Assembly: GCA_002841625.1 (NCBI GenBank) | Contig: PHAG01000001.1 | Location: 248,001-312,000, forward strand | DNA length: 64,000 nucleotides | Reading direction: 5' to 3' | Origin: Firmicutes bacterium HGW-Firmicutes-1 | GTDB lineage: Bacteria > Bacillota > Clostridia > Lachnospirales > Vallitaleaceae | Shown: piece after piece, positions 35,507-47,230 of the stretch | Layout of the letters: every line of letters begins with the position of its first letter | Position numbering within the stretch: the first letter of the stretch is position 1 | The notes under the pieces: model-generated | Seen by the model: only the letters and a program-made list of their open reading frames with translations | Database searches by the model: none | Told to the model about the DNA's origin: nothing | Made by a program: the position numbers and the translations under genes

Positions 35507-37909
35507 TTATAGTAATTCCGGCAGGCTTTCAATGATATTGTTAATAATGATGACTTTAACACTCTTATTACCTGCTTCATCTTTTGCATAAACCGCGTAA
35601 TACCCATTATGATCTACTATAAATTTTTCATGCTTATATTCTGTATTTCCTAAATTAGTTGCAAAAGCTGGTATTGCCACAATCTCTGATTGGGACATAT
35701 CATTAAGTAGTTCAATAGGATTTCCAGCTTCGCTTGAAAAATCGGCTATAGTTGCGGTAGTCACCCCAGGATCAAGCTCATAATAAAGAGTTTCAACAAT
35801 TTTTGAGCCAGTACCATTGGATTCCACAAATATTGTCAAGGTATCATTACCCTCACTTTTTACAATAAAGCCTCTATAAAAGCTAGGTGTAATAATTGGT
35901 GCTATGTCGTCCAATGATAAATTTTTAGTAAAATATAGTGTTCCACTATTCCCAGAATTAGTTGCAGTAGCTTTGAGGATATTTGAGCCCTCTTTTAATG
36001 TAACATTTGTTTTATATAGTCCGCCTTCAGTAAACCTTTTTTCTTCTACACGTACTCCATTTACAAATAATTCTTTAATTTCTGAATTTAATTGTGTTTT
36101 AATCACCAACTCTGCTTGTAGCTTACTTTGTAAAGAGTCTAATTTTACAATAGGAACTGTCTCGATGTTGATTTTATTGAATACATTGGTTGCTCGAACC
36201 TTAAGATAATCACCTGTTAATTGTGCAGAAGTAAGATTAAAGGTATTGATACCTTCCTTTCCATCCACCAATGTAGAAATAACAACATCATTCATATTCA
36301 ATACTTCAATCTTTGAATCTTCATTAATGTCAACTTTAAGTGTATAGTTTAATAAGTTGCTTTCGCTGTTTGATAAATCAGCGATTATTTCTGGTGGCAA
36401 ATTATCATATACCTTTATGTTTACTGGCGTAAATGGTTTGACTTTAATGCTATTATTGATATCCATGTATCGAATGAACGATGAATTATTAGCACCTAAA
36501 ACATAGTCTCCTACCTTTTTCGCTTTTAATGTAACCGCAAATTCCTGTGGACTCGCTTGAAAAAAAGTACCAGCTGCATTCAAATTATAATTTACACTAC
36601 CAAATTCGCCTTTAATCACATTATTTGTAACCGTCATATTAGTTGGTTTTAAAACTATTTCAAAATCACTTGGAATAGTCTCTTCAAAGTATATATTCTT
36701 AATTGATATGTCACTACTAATTTGCTCACCTAACTGAGCATAAATGTCAGAAAGTGCATTTCCAGACATAGCATTTTTGTAATTACCACCCGCAGCAATT
36801 GCGATATCATTTAATTTATTACCAGCATCGCTATCCGCAAAGGCTACAAAATAGCTATCCAACTCCATAGTTGTTGCTTTCATTAAGTCCCCAACTGCTT
36901 TACCATAGTTTAATGAAGTATCATTAGGGTCGCTGCTTCCTGTACCACCTAGTCTTATTGAATTACCATTATCAAATAGATAATAGGATTCATTACTACT
37001 TTTAGTTCCACTACCATCTGTATCGTAATAGGAGTAGTAAGTTGGCACGCCATCTGTCAAGAAAATAAAATACTTATCAGCAGCTGTATTTCCAGATTCT
37101 AATAGCTTAAATCCTTTATACATTCCTTTACCAATGTTTGTACCTCCATTTGCATCTAAATCATTAATTGTATCAACTAAAAAAGTATAATTTGAAGAAT
37201 TATTAACTGGTAAAAGCGACTTACTATTGTAAGATTTTATTGAAGTATCGCTGTTATACTCGACAATTCCTACGCTAATATTAGGCTTGCCTTGTAATTG
37301 AGCTAATAAATCTATTGCAGATGCTTTTGCTAATGTAAGCCTCGAAGGTGCTGGTGTATTAATCCATAATCTTTGATAATATGTATATGTATAATAGTGA
37401 TATTTATAGTATTTGGTACCCCACCAGTAATGTGTATAATAATCGTATGGTTGTCCTGATGAAACTTGTATACTAACTCTTTCATCATAAGCATCATTTA
37501 CAGTAACTTCCGCTTTCAACTCTTTTTTATATGCAGAATTATTTGCGATATATTGAGCTTTACTAATTTCAAAATACTCACCCCAATAACCAGAACTGGA
37601 AATGGCATTGCCATTTACATCATATTTCATACTACCTGATGTATCAATAACTAGAACAATTTCTTTCTGCTTTTGATAACTTTCAGGCGGTATATTAGCG
37701 GCTGGTATATCTTGTGGTTGGAATTTATAGTTTACAGTGAAAGTATCATTTATTAGAACTTGAGTCTTATTATCTAGAATAGATTTATTCATAAATATAG
37801 GAGCTTCATAGTTAATCGTTTGAGCGACAGCATTCGAATTTATATTAAAACTTAAAATGCAAATAAATACAAGTGCATAGCTAATGATTCGATTTCTAAC
37901 TTTATGCAT
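35507..37909 (-). CDS. Secreted von Willebrand factor A (VWA) domain protein
   Basis: An 800-residue exported protein with a Sec signal peptide (first about 30 residues, cleavage near NAVAQT). The VWA domain starts about residue 84 with a complete MIDAS motif (DTSGS), a Thr in the GGTNIGKGMY segment and TDGVP. About residues 155-185, inside the domain, are exceptionally rich in Tyr and Trp. The C-terminal half is a string of beta-rich, Ig-like modules, and no sortase motif or membrane anchor is visible. It lies 14 bases after an SLH-domain protein gene, so the two are co-transcribed and may form one cell-surface complex. Adhesion or metal-dependent protein binding is the likely role. Confidence 0.85.
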   Translation of the reverse strand: MHKVRNRIISYALVFICILSFNINSNAVAQTINYEAPIFMNKSILDNKTQVLINDTFTVNYKFQPQDIPAANIPPESYQKQKEIVLVIDTSGSMKYDVNGNAISSSGYWGEYFEISKAQYIANNSAYKKELKAEVTVNDAYDERVSIQVSSGQPYDYYTHYWWGTKYYKYHYYTYTYYQRLWINTPAPSRLTLAKASAIDLLAQLQGKPNISVGIVEYNSDTSIKSYNSKSLLPVNNSSNYTFLVDTINDLDANGGTNIGKGMYKGFKLLESGNTAADKYFIFLTDGVPTYYSYYDTDGSGTKSSNESYYLFDNGNSIRLGGTGSSDPNDTSLNYGKAVGDLMKATTMELDSYFVAFADSDAGNKLNDIAIAAGGNYKNAMSGNALSDIYAQLGEQISSDISIKNIYFEETIPSDFEIVLKPTNMTVTNNVIKGEFGSVNYNLNAAGTFFQASPQEFAVTLKAKKVGDYVLGANNSSFIRYMDINNSIKVKPFTPVNIKVYDNLPPEIIADLSNSESNLLNYTLKVDINEDSKIEVLNMNDVVISTLVDGKEGINTFNLTSAQLTGDYLKVRATNVFNKINIETVPIVKLDSLQSKLQAELVIKTQLNSEIKELFVNGVRVEEKRFTEGGLYKTNVTLKEGSNILKATATNSGNSGTLYFTKNLSLDDIAPIITPSFYRGFIVKSEGNDTLTIFVESNGTGSKIVETLYYELDPGVTTATIADFSSEAGNPIELLNDMSQSEIVAIPAFATNLGNTEYKHEKFIVDHNGYYAVYAKDEAGNKSVKVIIINNIIESLPELL

Positions 37910-37923
37910 TATATATTCCTCCT

Positions 37924-39054
37924 TTAATTCAATTTTTCATAATATTTAACAATATATGAATTATCTACTTCAATATCATCTGTTCTCATTAATATATTAT
38001 ATCTATCAGCTATATCTTCATCTTTGTTCGTTTTATTCAAATTAAGAGCTGTAATACCTTCTTGCACACTATCAAGAACAACGTCATTTTGATTGATCGT
38101 CATTAACAATTCAGTATAAATCTGTGTTGCACGAGCACTTACCGCTCCGATTGAATAGAGATCTAAACCAATTCCATCGTCATATTTTACAAGATAGATC
38201 ACTGTCCCATCATCAACGACTATTACCGAAGATTTATTAGTGATGTCTATAATGGATGCATCATTCACTGCATCAAGTCCAAGGATTTCTGTTGCTGTCT
38301 TATCCGTAAATTGTCTGGCAAAATACGTCAAGTCAAAAACATCACCTGCTTCATTAATCGTACTAATTTTTGTAGTGTTTTGATCAATTGTTATGGTGCC
38401 AAATACTACATCACTTATTACCTTTTCAACTTTTGCTAGTCTATATACTAATAAAATGGATTCTTCTCGAGTTGCAGTTCCTAAAGGTTTTAGTATATCA
38501 AGACCTTTTTTGTCTTTTCCAACACCCTTAATAATATTGTTTGCGTAACAATATTTAACTGAATCCATTGCCCATGAACTAATTGATAAGGAATCTGAAC
38601 ATTTGATATTGCCATTAATCGTTGTGTTTTTATCAAAATCTATTTTCTTGAGAAGCTTTACAATAAGCGTCGCAACCTCTTCTCTTGAAATGTTTGCATT
38701 TGGTTTAAATAATCCGTTGCCATATCCATCTATAACACCTGCATGATAAGCTTTTAGTATTTCTTTTTCATAAGAATGTCCAATAATATCATCAAATACA
38801 TATTCTTGTTTTATTGTCACGTCAATTCCACTCTTGTCTAATATGTCTAATGCCAAAAGCACATACTCGTATCGCTTAATTGGTGTTTGATAATCGCTTC
38901 TAAGAACCTCGTGAACCAAATCGTTAGTTATTGCTTCTTTAACTTCAATCTCTGCCCAAGAGTTTGGTTTGGATTGAGCCCCCAAGATGTTAACAGATGC
39001 AATTATTGTTAAAATGACTGCTATCGCGAAAAAAGAACGTAATTTTTTACTCAT
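37924..39054 (-). CDS. SLH-domain surface protein
   Basis: About 376 residues with a Sec signal peptide (about residues 1-26). One clear S-layer-homology repeat (EKEILKAYHAGVIDGYGNGLFKPNANISREE) is split here as AYHAGVIDGYGNG and FKPNANISREE, and a second weaker one follows (SVKYCYANNIIKG). Such repeats bind secondary cell-wall polymers. The C-terminal 180 residues match nothing I know. The ATG at 39054 has AGGAGG at good spacing. It is the first gene of a two-gene operon with the VWA protein and may anchor it to the wall. Confidence 0.82.
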   Translation of the reverse strand: MSKKLRSFFAIAVILTIIASVNILGAQSKPNSWAEIEVKEAITNDLVHEVLRSDYQTPIKRYEYVLLALDILDKSGIDVTIKQEYVFDDIIGHSYEKEILKAYHAGVIDGYGNGLFKPNANISREEVATLIVKLLKKIDFDKNTTINGNIKCSDSLSISSWAMDSVKYCYANNIIKGVGKDKKGLDILKPLGTATREESILLVYRLAKVEKVISDVVFGTITIDQNTTKISTINEAGDVFDLTYFARQFTDKTATEILGLDAVNDASIIDITNKSSVIVVDDGTVIYLVKYDDGIGLDLYSIGAVSARATQIYTELLMTINQNDVVLDSVQEGITALNLNKTNKDEDIADRYNILMRTDDIEVDNSYIVKYYEKLN

Positions 39055-39599
39055 TTTGACCTCCTTATACATTTTGGATAATGACGATTTTTTATCTATA
39101 TGTCAGTAGTACCACTCATCGAAATTTACAACCTCCTTATTTTTTTATGAAGTTGCCCCATGTAATCATTTATTGCTTTTAAAAAATGGTCGGAATTATT
39201 CTATAATAATACTATTATACCACTTCTTGTTGTTATAAGTCAATTTATGTACTTGAAACTTGTTACCTATATTCAATGGGTACATTGAATGAATTTAACA
39301 TATTTATAACTGAATTGCAGGTAAATATGATCAAGTTTTGAAACATTATTAGAACAAAGCTCTTGTCAGCGCGTTGCATAATAATTTATGCTATCTACCG
39401 CTTTGTTCTATGCTTCGTGGAAAGTAGAACTTTCCTACTGGATAACAAAAATGGGCTGCCCGCTTGGCAACCCATTTTTAATAGGCTAGGATTGACCTAG
39501 CCTATTAAATATAACACACTCTTAGCTTTCACTACGAGTTCATAACTACTGAACGAAAGCTTGTTACCCAATTAAAATAGGGTTAACGAACTTCATAGG
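39055..39599. other. Intergenic region with stacked hairpins between secG and the SLH gene
   Basis: No gene. From the secG side it holds two strong hairpins (39480-39506 and 39447-39479). Then comes a structured stretch at 39352-39440, with AGAACAAAGC and GCTTTGTTCT arms around an inner GCATAA/TTATGC stem, resembling one at 45350-45450. Last is the AT-rich promoter region of the SLH-VWA operon. Confidence 0.55.
39447..39506 (-). terminator. Tandem terminators after secG
   Basis: AAAAATGGG-CT-GCC pairs with GGC-AA-CCCATTTTT (39447-39479), and AATAGGCTAGG pairs perfectly with CCTAGCCTATT (39480-39506). Together they close the glycolytic/secG transcript before the SLH gene. Confidence 0.7.
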
Positions 39600-39836
39600 T
39601 TAAATTAAATTTAATGCTACAGATAAGATCATAAACAAAACAGCTATTGCAACCGTTGCTTTGTGAAGTCCACCTTCCATAGAACGTGCTTTGTTTTTAC
39701 CCCAATAGGATTCTCCTGCACCACCAATAACCCCTGATAATCCAGTAACTTTACCTTGTTGTAACAGTACGATACCTACTAGAGCTACACAATCTAAAAA
39801 ATAAACTATTTTCAAAATAAATTCTAATGTTTCCAC
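39600..39836 (-). CDS. secG: Preprotein translocase subunit SecG
   Basis: Small accessory subunit of the SecYEG translocon. The 78-residue protein has two membrane segments (about 8-26 and 55-75) joined by a Gly-rich loop with LSGVIGGAGESYWGKNKARS, quoted up to the conserved GKN-KA part. Size and layout are typical. It follows eno by 80 bases on the same strand, the usual clostridial order. Confidence 0.9.
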   Translation of the reverse strand: METLEFILKIVYFLDCVALVGIVLLQQGKVTGLSGVIGGAGESYWGKNKARSMEGGLHKATVAIAVLFMILSVALNLI

Positions 39837-39916
39837 GACTACACCTCCTAATCAACTTTTTTATTTTAGCACAAAATGTAATTAGAATCAAGCCAAAGTT
39901 TTGATTGATCAGTTTT

Positions 39917-41326
<1,410 letters not shown>

Positions 41327-41382
41327 TTAAGAAAATTGCAAGGTCCTTTTTACCATTCTTCCTCAAAAATTTTCAATCAAAA

Positions 41383-41435
41383 AAAAAAGAGCTGTCCCCA
41401 CTCGAATATAATATCCGCTCAGAAACAGCCCCCCA
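41383..41435 (-). terminator. Hairpin terminator between gpmI and eno
   Basis: On the minus strand GGGCTGT...ACAGCTC arms with an imperfect inner stem are followed by a run of ten T. It can end or attenuate transcription after gpmI. Confidence 0.65.
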
Positions 41436-41461
41436 AGGTAAACTACCCTACTATTCATTTT

Positions 41462-43003
41462 TTATTTTTGAAGCAACGACTTTCCTGTCATTTCTTCTGG
41501 TTTCTCAATTCCCATCATATCTAAAAGTGTAGGTGCAATATCCGCAAGCTTTCCACCTTCTCTTAACGTAACACCTTTCTTATGATTGAATAAAATAAAT
41601 GGAACTGGATTTATCGTATGAGCTGTAAATGGATCACGTGTTTCATAATCAATTAGTTGCTCCGCATTTCCATGATCTGCGCACAAGAACATTTGTCCAT
41701 CCACATCCAGCAATGCCTTCATCGCATCACCAACGCATTCATCTACAACTTCTATAGCTTCGACAGCGGCTTTTTCTATTCCTGTATGACCAACCATATC
41801 TGGATTAGCAAAATTCACTATAATTAAATCATAAGACTTTGATTCAATAGCTTGAACCAATTCATCTCTTACTTTAAATGCACTCATTTCTGGCTGCAAA
41901 TCATAAGTAGCAACTTTTGGAGAAGAAACCAAAATTCTTGTTTCACCCTCATTTGGAACTTCTACACCACCATTGAAGAAGAAAGTAACATGCGCATACT
42001 TTTCCGTTTCTGCTAATCGGAGCTGTTTAATTCCTTTTGAACCCAAATATTCGCCTAATGTATTTGATAGTGCGTCTTTTGTAAATGCTATAATTGTATT
42101 TGAAATTGTCATATCGTATTCTGTGAAACATACAAAACTTAAAGGCATATATCCTTTTTCTCTTTCAAACCCCTTAAATTCCTCATCACAAAATACTCTT
42201 GTCAATTCTCTTGCTCTGTCTGGTCTAAAATTATAGAAAATGACTGAATCGCCTGAAGTAATCGTTGCAGTAATTTTTCCCTCAGTTAATACAACCGTAG
42301 GAAGAACAAATTCATCATTTGAATCAGTATCATATGATTGTTGAACAGCTGCAATAGCACTAATTGCTTGATTACCTTGTCCTAGCACCATAGCATCATA
42401 AGCTAACTTCACACGATCCCAACGATTATCTCTATCCATCGCATAGTAACGTCCCATAACTGTAGCAATTTTACCTACGCCAATTTCTCTAATTTTTTCT
42501 TCCAATTCTTCTACAAATTGCTTTCCTGATGTTGGAGCTGTATCACGTCCATCTAAAAAGCAATGTACAAATACATCTTCTACCTCATATTTTTTTGCTA
42601 ATTTAAGAAGTGCATATAGATGCGTATTATGGCTATGTACACCACCATCGGATAATAATCCAAACAAATGTAATGCACTGTTGTTTTCTTTGCAAGCTTT
42701 AATAGCTTTCAAAAAACCTTCATTGTCAAAAAAAGTTCCATCATCAATTTCTTTTGTTACTCTAGTGAGCTCTTGGTAAACAACTCTACCTGCTCCAATA
42801 TTTAAATGGCCTACTTCTGAGTTACCCATTTGTCCATGTGGTAAGCCCACATCTAGTCCACTTGCATGGCCTTGAACAAAAGGATGATTCGCCATGAGAT
42901 CATCTATGTTTGGTTTTTTAGCATGCGCAATCGCATTTCCTTCACTTTTTTCATTTAAACCAAATCCATCTAATATCATCAAAACTGTTGGTTTTTTATT
43001 CAT
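41462..43003 (-). CDS. gpmI: 2,3-bisphosphoglycerate-independent phosphoglycerate mutase
   Basis: Interconverts 3- and 2-phosphoglycerate using two Mn ions. The 513-residue protein shows MILDGFGLN at the start, the phosphoserine nucleophile in MGNSEVGHLNIGAGR (Ser about 61), HCFLDGRDTAP, and the late metal ligands ADHGNAEQ. Length is the iPGM norm. AGGAG precedes the ATG. Between tpiA and eno in the glycolytic cluster. Confidence 0.97.
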   Translation of the reverse strand: MNKKPTVLMILDGFGLNEKSEGNAIAHAKKPNIDDLMANHPFVQGHASGLDVGLPHGQMGNSEVGHLNIGAGRVVYQELTRVTKEIDDGTFFDNEGFLKAIKACKENNSALHLFGLLSDGGVHSHNTHLYALLKLAKKYEVEDVFVHCFLDGRDTAPTSGKQFVEELEEKIREIGVGKIATVMGRYYAMDRDNRWDRVKLAYDAMVLGQGNQAISAIAAVQQSYDTDSNDEFVLPTVVLTEGKITATITSGDSVIFYNFRPDRARELTRVFCDEEFKGFEREKGYMPLSFVCFTEYDMTISNTIIAFTKDALSNTLGEYLGSKGIKQLRLAETEKYAHVTFFFNGGVEVPNEGETRILVSSPKVATYDLQPEMSAFKVRDELVQAIESKSYDLIIVNFANPDMVGHTGIEKAAVEAIEVVDECVGDAMKALLDVDGQMFLCADHGNAEQLIDYETRDPFTAHTINPVPFILFNHKKGVTLREGGKLADIAPTLLDMMGIEKPEEMTGKSLLQK

Positions 43004-43091
43004 TTAAAATAACTCCTTTCTATACCTCAATAAATGTCATTATATCATAAAGTTTTTATGATTACATTATGTTTTTTGTCCTGCAATACTT

Positions 43092-43125
43092 AATTACAGG
43101 CGTACCGATTGGTACGCCTGTAATT
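43092..43125. terminator. Perfect 15-base hairpin between tpiA and gpmI
   Basis: AATTACAGGCGTACC and GGTACGCCTGTAATT around the loop GATT. T content after it is modest on either strand, so it may act as an mRNA processing or stabilising hairpin rather than a full terminator. Confidence 0.6.
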
Positions 43126-43188
43126 TCAATTCTATAATTAGTAAACAATGCTCTTCTTTCGATTAACTACGAATACTATTTACGCAAA

Positions 43189-43935
43189 TTATTTAAAGCA
43201 AACTACTTTTCCAAAATCCTCTGTTATGCTAGCTCCACCAACAAGTCCACCATCGATGTTTGGCATTGCAAAAAGCTCTGCTGCATTTTTAGGACCAACG
43301 CTACCGCCATATTGAACTCTTACAGCCTCAGCAACTTCTTTCCCATATAACTCTTCAACAACTGTTCTAATTGCTGCACATACTTCTTCAGCTTGCTCAG
43401 AAGTCGCAGTTCTACCTGTTCCAATAGCCCAGATTGGTTCGTAAGCAATAACAACCTTCTTCGCATCTTCAGTTGTTACATCTTTCATACCAATTTTGAT
43501 TTGAAGTCTTACAAGATCAATTGTAATTCCTTGATCTCTTTGCTCTAATGTTTCACCACAGCAAAGAATTGGTACTAAGTTATGCTCTAAAGCTTTCAGT
43601 ACTTTTTTGTTCGCTGTTTCGTTCGTTTCAGCAAAGTATTCTCTTCTTTCTGAGTGACCAATTACTACATATTCTATTCCGATTTCGGTAAGCATATTAG
43701 CTGCAATTTCACCAGTATATGCTCCCTTTTCTTCAAAATGCATGTTTTGAGCGCCAATTTTAATATTACTTCCTTTTGCAGCCTCAAGAGCTGGAATTAA
43801 AGAAATAGCTGGTACACAAAAAACCACTTCTGCATCATCATTTTTGACCAAAGGTTTTAAAGTATTGATTAATTCAATTGCTTCCTTCGTCGTTTTATTC
43901 ATCTTCCAATTACCTGCAATTACCATTTTACGCAT
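43189..43935 (-). CDS. tpiA: Triose-phosphate isomerase
   Basis: Interconverts dihydroxyacetone phosphate and glyceraldehyde 3-phosphate. The 248-residue TIM barrel has GNWKMNK at the N-terminus, the catalytic His in IGHSERR, the catalytic Glu in [11 protein letters not shown] and the C-terminal YGGSV and GLVGGAS phosphate loops. The ATG at 43935 has GGAGG nine bases upstream; a start five codons earlier is not supported. It is 24 bases after pgk, clearly one operon. Confidence 0.97.
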   Translation of the reverse strand: MRKMVIAGNWKMNKTTKEAIELINTLKPLVKNDDAEVVFCVPAISLIPALEAAKGSNIKIGAQNMHFEEKGAYTGEIAANMLTEIGIEYVVIGHSERREYFAETNETANKKVLKALEHNLVPILCCGETLEQRDQGITIDLVRLQIKIGMKDVTTEDAKKVVIAYEPIWAIGTGRTATSEQAEEVCAAIRTVVEELYGKEVAEAVRVQYGGSVGPKNAAELFAMPNIDGGLVGGASITEDFGKVVCFK

Positions 43936-43959
43936 CTTTGTATCCTCCAATTATTCCTA

Positions 43960-45153
43960 TTATTTATCGTTAGCAGCTACTACACCTGGTAGTTCTTTAC
44001 CTTCTAAAAATTCAAGTGAAGCGCCTCCACCAGTTGAAATATGAGTCATTTTATCACCAAAGCCTAGTTGGTTAACTGCTGCAGCTGAATCTCCACCACC
44101 AATGATCGTTGTTGCATCTGCTTCAGCTAAAGCTTTCGCAACTGCAATTGTACCATTCGCAAAGTTTGGAAACTCAAATACGCCCATAGGTCCGTTCCAC
44201 ACAACAGTTTTTGCATCTTTGATTGCATCAGCATAAATGACTCTAGTTTTTTCTCCAATGTCAAAGCCTGACCAATCTGCTTCCATACCATCAACAGCAA
44301 CTTCTTTGAATGGTGTATCATTTTTGAATTCTTGAGCAACTATGTGATCTACTGGCAATAAGAAATTAACGCCTTTTTCTTTTGCTTTTTCAACCATTTC
44401 TAACGCATAGTCTAATTTATCTTCTTCAAGTAAAGATTTACCAATTTCATACCCTTGCGCTTTTAAGAAAGTGTAAGCCATTCCGCCACCAATGATTAAT
44501 GTATCAACCTTATCTAAGAGGTTGTTAATTACATTGATTTTATCAGATACTTTAGCTCCACCAAGAATAGCTACAAAAGGTCTAACTGGTTTATTTACTG
44601 CATTTCCTAGGAAGTCAATTTCTTTTTGCATTAAATATCCAACAGCACTTTCTTCAACATATTTGGTTACACCAACGTTAGAACAATGTGCACGATGAGC
44701 TGTTCCAAATGCATCATTTACGAAAACATCACAAAGGCTAGCCAATTCTTGACTAAATGCTTCACCATTCTTAGTTTCTTCAACACGATAACGAGTATTT
44801 TCTAATAATACAACATCGCCATCCTTCATTTCTGCAACAGCTTTTTTTGCATGATCTCCAACAACATTATCGTCAGGTGCAAAAACAACCTCTTTTTTCA
44901 ATAACTCTGTTAATTTTTTAGCAACCGGTGCTAAAGAAAGAGCAGGTTTTGGTTCACCTTTTGGTTTTCCAAGGTGTGAACATAAAATAACTTTTGCGCC
45001 TTCTGAAATCAACTTGTTGATTGTTGGTAAAGCCGCTGTTAATCTGTTAACATCTGTAATAGCACCATCGATAAGTGGCACATTAAAATCACATCTAACC
45101 AATACTCTTTTTCCTGCTACCTTTAGATCTTCTACTGATTTTTTATTTAACAT
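43960..45153 (-). CDS. pgk: Phosphoglycerate kinase
   Basis: Transfers phosphate from 1,3-bisphosphoglycerate to ADP. The 397-residue protein has [11 protein letters not shown] and the HLGKPKG substrate loop in the N-domain, and [20 protein letters not shown] and GGGDSAAA in the nucleotide domain. First gene of the pgk-tpiA-gpmI-eno-secG cluster. The gap gene that usually precedes it in Clostridia is not here; the neighbour upstream is a phosphate transporter. Confidence 0.97.
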   Translation of the reverse strand: MLNKKSVEDLKVAGKRVLVRCDFNVPLIDGAITDVNRLTAALPTINKLISEGAKVILCSHLGKPKGEPKPALSLAPVAKKLTELLKKEVVFAPDDNVVGDHAKKAVAEMKDGDVVLLENTRYRVEETKNGEAFSQELASLCDVFVNDAFGTAHRAHCSNVGVTKYVEESAVGYLMQKEIDFLGNAVNKPVRPFVAILGGAKVSDKINVINNLLDKVDTLIIGGGMAYTFLKAQGYEIGKSLLEEDKLDYALEMVEKAKEKGVNFLLPVDHIVAQEFKNDTPFKEVAVDGMEADWSGFDIGEKTRVIYADAIKDAKTVVWNGPMGVFEFPNFANGTIAVAKALAEADATTIIGGGDSAAAVNQLGFGDKMTHISTGGGASLEFLEGKELPGVVAANDK

Positions 45154-45458
45154 ATTTATAGCTCCCTTCTTTTACTTGACTTTATTATGATAAAAAGCTT
45201 AATCCTTACAAGACCAAACCTCTTATTGAACATGATTAAAATCATATTTTAGAAATTACCTTCATCACTGATTATACCAATTATTTCTAAAAGTTCAAGC
45301 CTTTTTTTGAAATTGATGGTCTATCATTTTGTAATTACCAACCAATAAAATCGGCTTCGCAGCGTTAAATAACATTGTTATTTATACGCCGAGTTAAAAC
45401 TCTCGTTACCTATATGCCGCTTTTCCAATTGTTTATGCAGAACTTTCCCTAGTAACTT

Positions 45459-45489
45459 AAAAAGCCCCCTAATAATTTAGAGGACTTTT
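45459..45489 (-). terminator. Terminator of the Na/Pi cotransporter gene
   Basis: On the minus strand AAAAGTCCTCTAA pairs with TTAGGGGGCTTTTT (two wobbles or mismatches) and runs into T-rich sequence. Confidence 0.6.
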
Positions 45490-45500
45490 ATTTAGTTCCT

Positions 45501-45532
45501 GTTATAAAACCTCCGCATTCGCTATGGTTTCA
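45501..45532. repeat. Degenerate copy of the GTTACAAAACC hairpin repeat
   Basis: GTTATAAAACCTCCGCATTC followed by GCTATGGTTTC matches the first part of the repeats at 13200 and 53137 but lacks the GTAAC arm and the tail. Confidence 0.5.
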
Positions 45533-45541
45533 AACAAATTT

Positions 45542-47212
45542 TTATAGAGCTTCATCTTTTACATAATAAGCTATATTCAGAGCATGGTCAGATATTCTTT
45601 CAAGGTTACTAATTGTATCCAAGAATACAACACCTGTTGTCGAATCGCATAAATTACCAGCAAGTCTTCGTATATGCTTTTCTCTTAATTCTTCTTCTAA
45701 CGTATCCACTAACTCTTCATTCTGCTCAACTTTTTTGACTAAATCCGCATTATCAGATTTTCTAGCTTCAATTGCTAACTCAACTGTCTCAAGCGTTCTT
45801 TGGTAAATTTCTTTAATTTCTAGCTCTGCAGACTCCGACATTGTTAAATTGTTGACCAAGTAATATTTTGCTAACTCGCCAATATTCTCCGCATGATCCC
45901 CTATTCTCTCGATGTCATTTACTGTATAAAATAGATTCGTAATGACCAAATGTTGGTGTTCATTAAGAGATACATTGCTTATTTTCACCAAGTAATCTGT
46001 TATCAACTTGTCTAATTTATTTATATCTTTTTCTATTTTTAGCACTCTCTCAAATTTTTCTTCGTCTTTTTCTAATAAGGACTCCATGGCAAGCTTCGTA
46101 TTTACAATTGCCAATTCACCCATATGCACTACTTCTTTAATTGCATTTTCCACTGCAAAGCTTGGTGTTTCTAAAATACGTTCATCTAAATGACGTAATG
46201 CAATCGCATCTTCACCTTCTTCAAAAACATCCACACCCTTTACAATCTTACCAGATAATGTAACCAATCTATCTGCAAATCCAAAAAGTAGAACTGTATT
46301 TGAAATATTAAATATAGAATGAAATATACTAATTTGGGTTGCAGTTATTAATCGTTTTCCAATCTCTACATTAATAAATTTGAAAAAGATAATACATATC
46401 ACTGCAAATACGACTGTACCGATTACATTAAAGAGTAAATGAATAACCGCTGCTCTTTTTGCGTTTTTATTTGCTCCAATACTAGATAATATTGCAGTTA
46501 CACATGTACCGATATTTTGGCCTAAAATAATATATACCGCAGCATTCCAAGGCACAAGTCTTTGTATTGCAATCATTTGTAAAATACCAACCGAAGCTGA
46601 ACTACTTTGAATAATTGCTGTTACAGCTGCACCAGCTAATACTCCAAATAATGGATTCTTACCCAATATTCTAAAAGCATCTTGAAAGGCTTTTAACTCT
46701 CTAAATGGAGCAATAGAGTCACTCATCATCTCAAGTCCTATAAATAACAATCCAAATCCAACAATGATTTCTGCAACTTGTTTCTTACTTTTGCTTTTTG
46801 CAAGAAAAAGAATCATTGAACCAACACCAATCGCCAGTGGGGCAACTTGCGCTGGTTTAAACACTGCAAACCAATCTGAACTTGAAACAATCCAGGACGT
46901 TACTGTTGTCCCAATGTTAGCTCCCATAATTACGCCAACTGCTTGAGATAAGTTCAACAATCCAGCATTAACAAAACCTACAACCATAACTGTACAGGCC
47001 GAACTACTTTGTATAATCGCTGTAACTCCAGTACCAACCAAAACACCTAATACTCTGTTATTTGTAAGTACGCCTAATAGATTTTTCATTTTATTGCCAG
47101 CTGCTTTTTGCAGGCCTTCTGCCATAATATTCATACCATATATGAACATTCCAAAACCACCAATAAACATGAACCCAACAAAGATTAAATCGAGTGTCGA
47201 GTAACCTTCCAT
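45542..47212 (-). CDS. Na/Pi cotransporter family protein with C-terminal PhoU-like domain
   Basis: Sodium-coupled phosphate transporter in the membrane. In 556 residues there are two inverted Na/Pi-cotransporter repeats, each with the QSSSA signature (TAIIQSSSACTVM near residue 65 and TAIIQSSSASVGI near residue 200), about eight to ten membrane segments, and a cytoplasmic PhoU-like helical domain (about 345-556). AGGAGG lies eight bases before the ATG. Three 11-base-spaced TTGACA-like hexamers stand just upstream of that site, like a Pho box. Monocistronic. Uptake or export of phosphate are both on record for this family. Confidence 0.9.
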   Translation of the reverse strand: MEGYSTLDLIFVGFMFIGGFGMFIYGMNIMAEGLQKAAGNKMKNLLGVLTNNRVLGVLVGTGVTAIIQSSSACTVMVVGFVNAGLLNLSQAVGVIMGANIGTTVTSWIVSSSDWFAVFKPAQVAPLAIGVGSMILFLAKSKSKKQVAEIIVGFGLLFIGLEMMSDSIAPFRELKAFQDAFRILGKNPLFGVLAGAAVTAIIQSSSASVGILQMIAIQRLVPWNAAVYIILGQNIGTCVTAILSSIGANKNAKRAAVIHLLFNVIGTVVFAVICIIFFKFINVEIGKRLITATQISIFHSIFNISNTVLLFGFADRLVTLSGKIVKGVDVFEEGEDAIALRHLDERILETPSFAVENAIKEVVHMGELAIVNTKLAMESLLEKDEEKFERVLKIEKDINKLDKLITDYLVKISNVSLNEHQHLVITNLFYTVNDIERIGDHAENIGELAKYYLVNNLTMSESAELEIKEIYQRTLETVELAIEARKSDNADLVKKVEQNEELVDTLEEELREKHIRRLAGNLCDSTTGVVFLDTISNLERISDHALNIAYYVKDEAL

Positions 47213-47230
47213 ATTGTAATCCTCCTAAAA

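Larger units (their letters stand above)
45154..45541. other. Intergenic region between pgk and the Na/Pi cotransporter, with repeats
   Basis: No gene. It holds the pgk promoter region, a structured stretch (about 45350-45450) with GTTAAATAAC and GTTATTTATAC arms resembling 39352-39440, a terminator (45459-45489) and a degenerate copy of the hairpin repeat (45501-45532). Confidence 0.5.
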
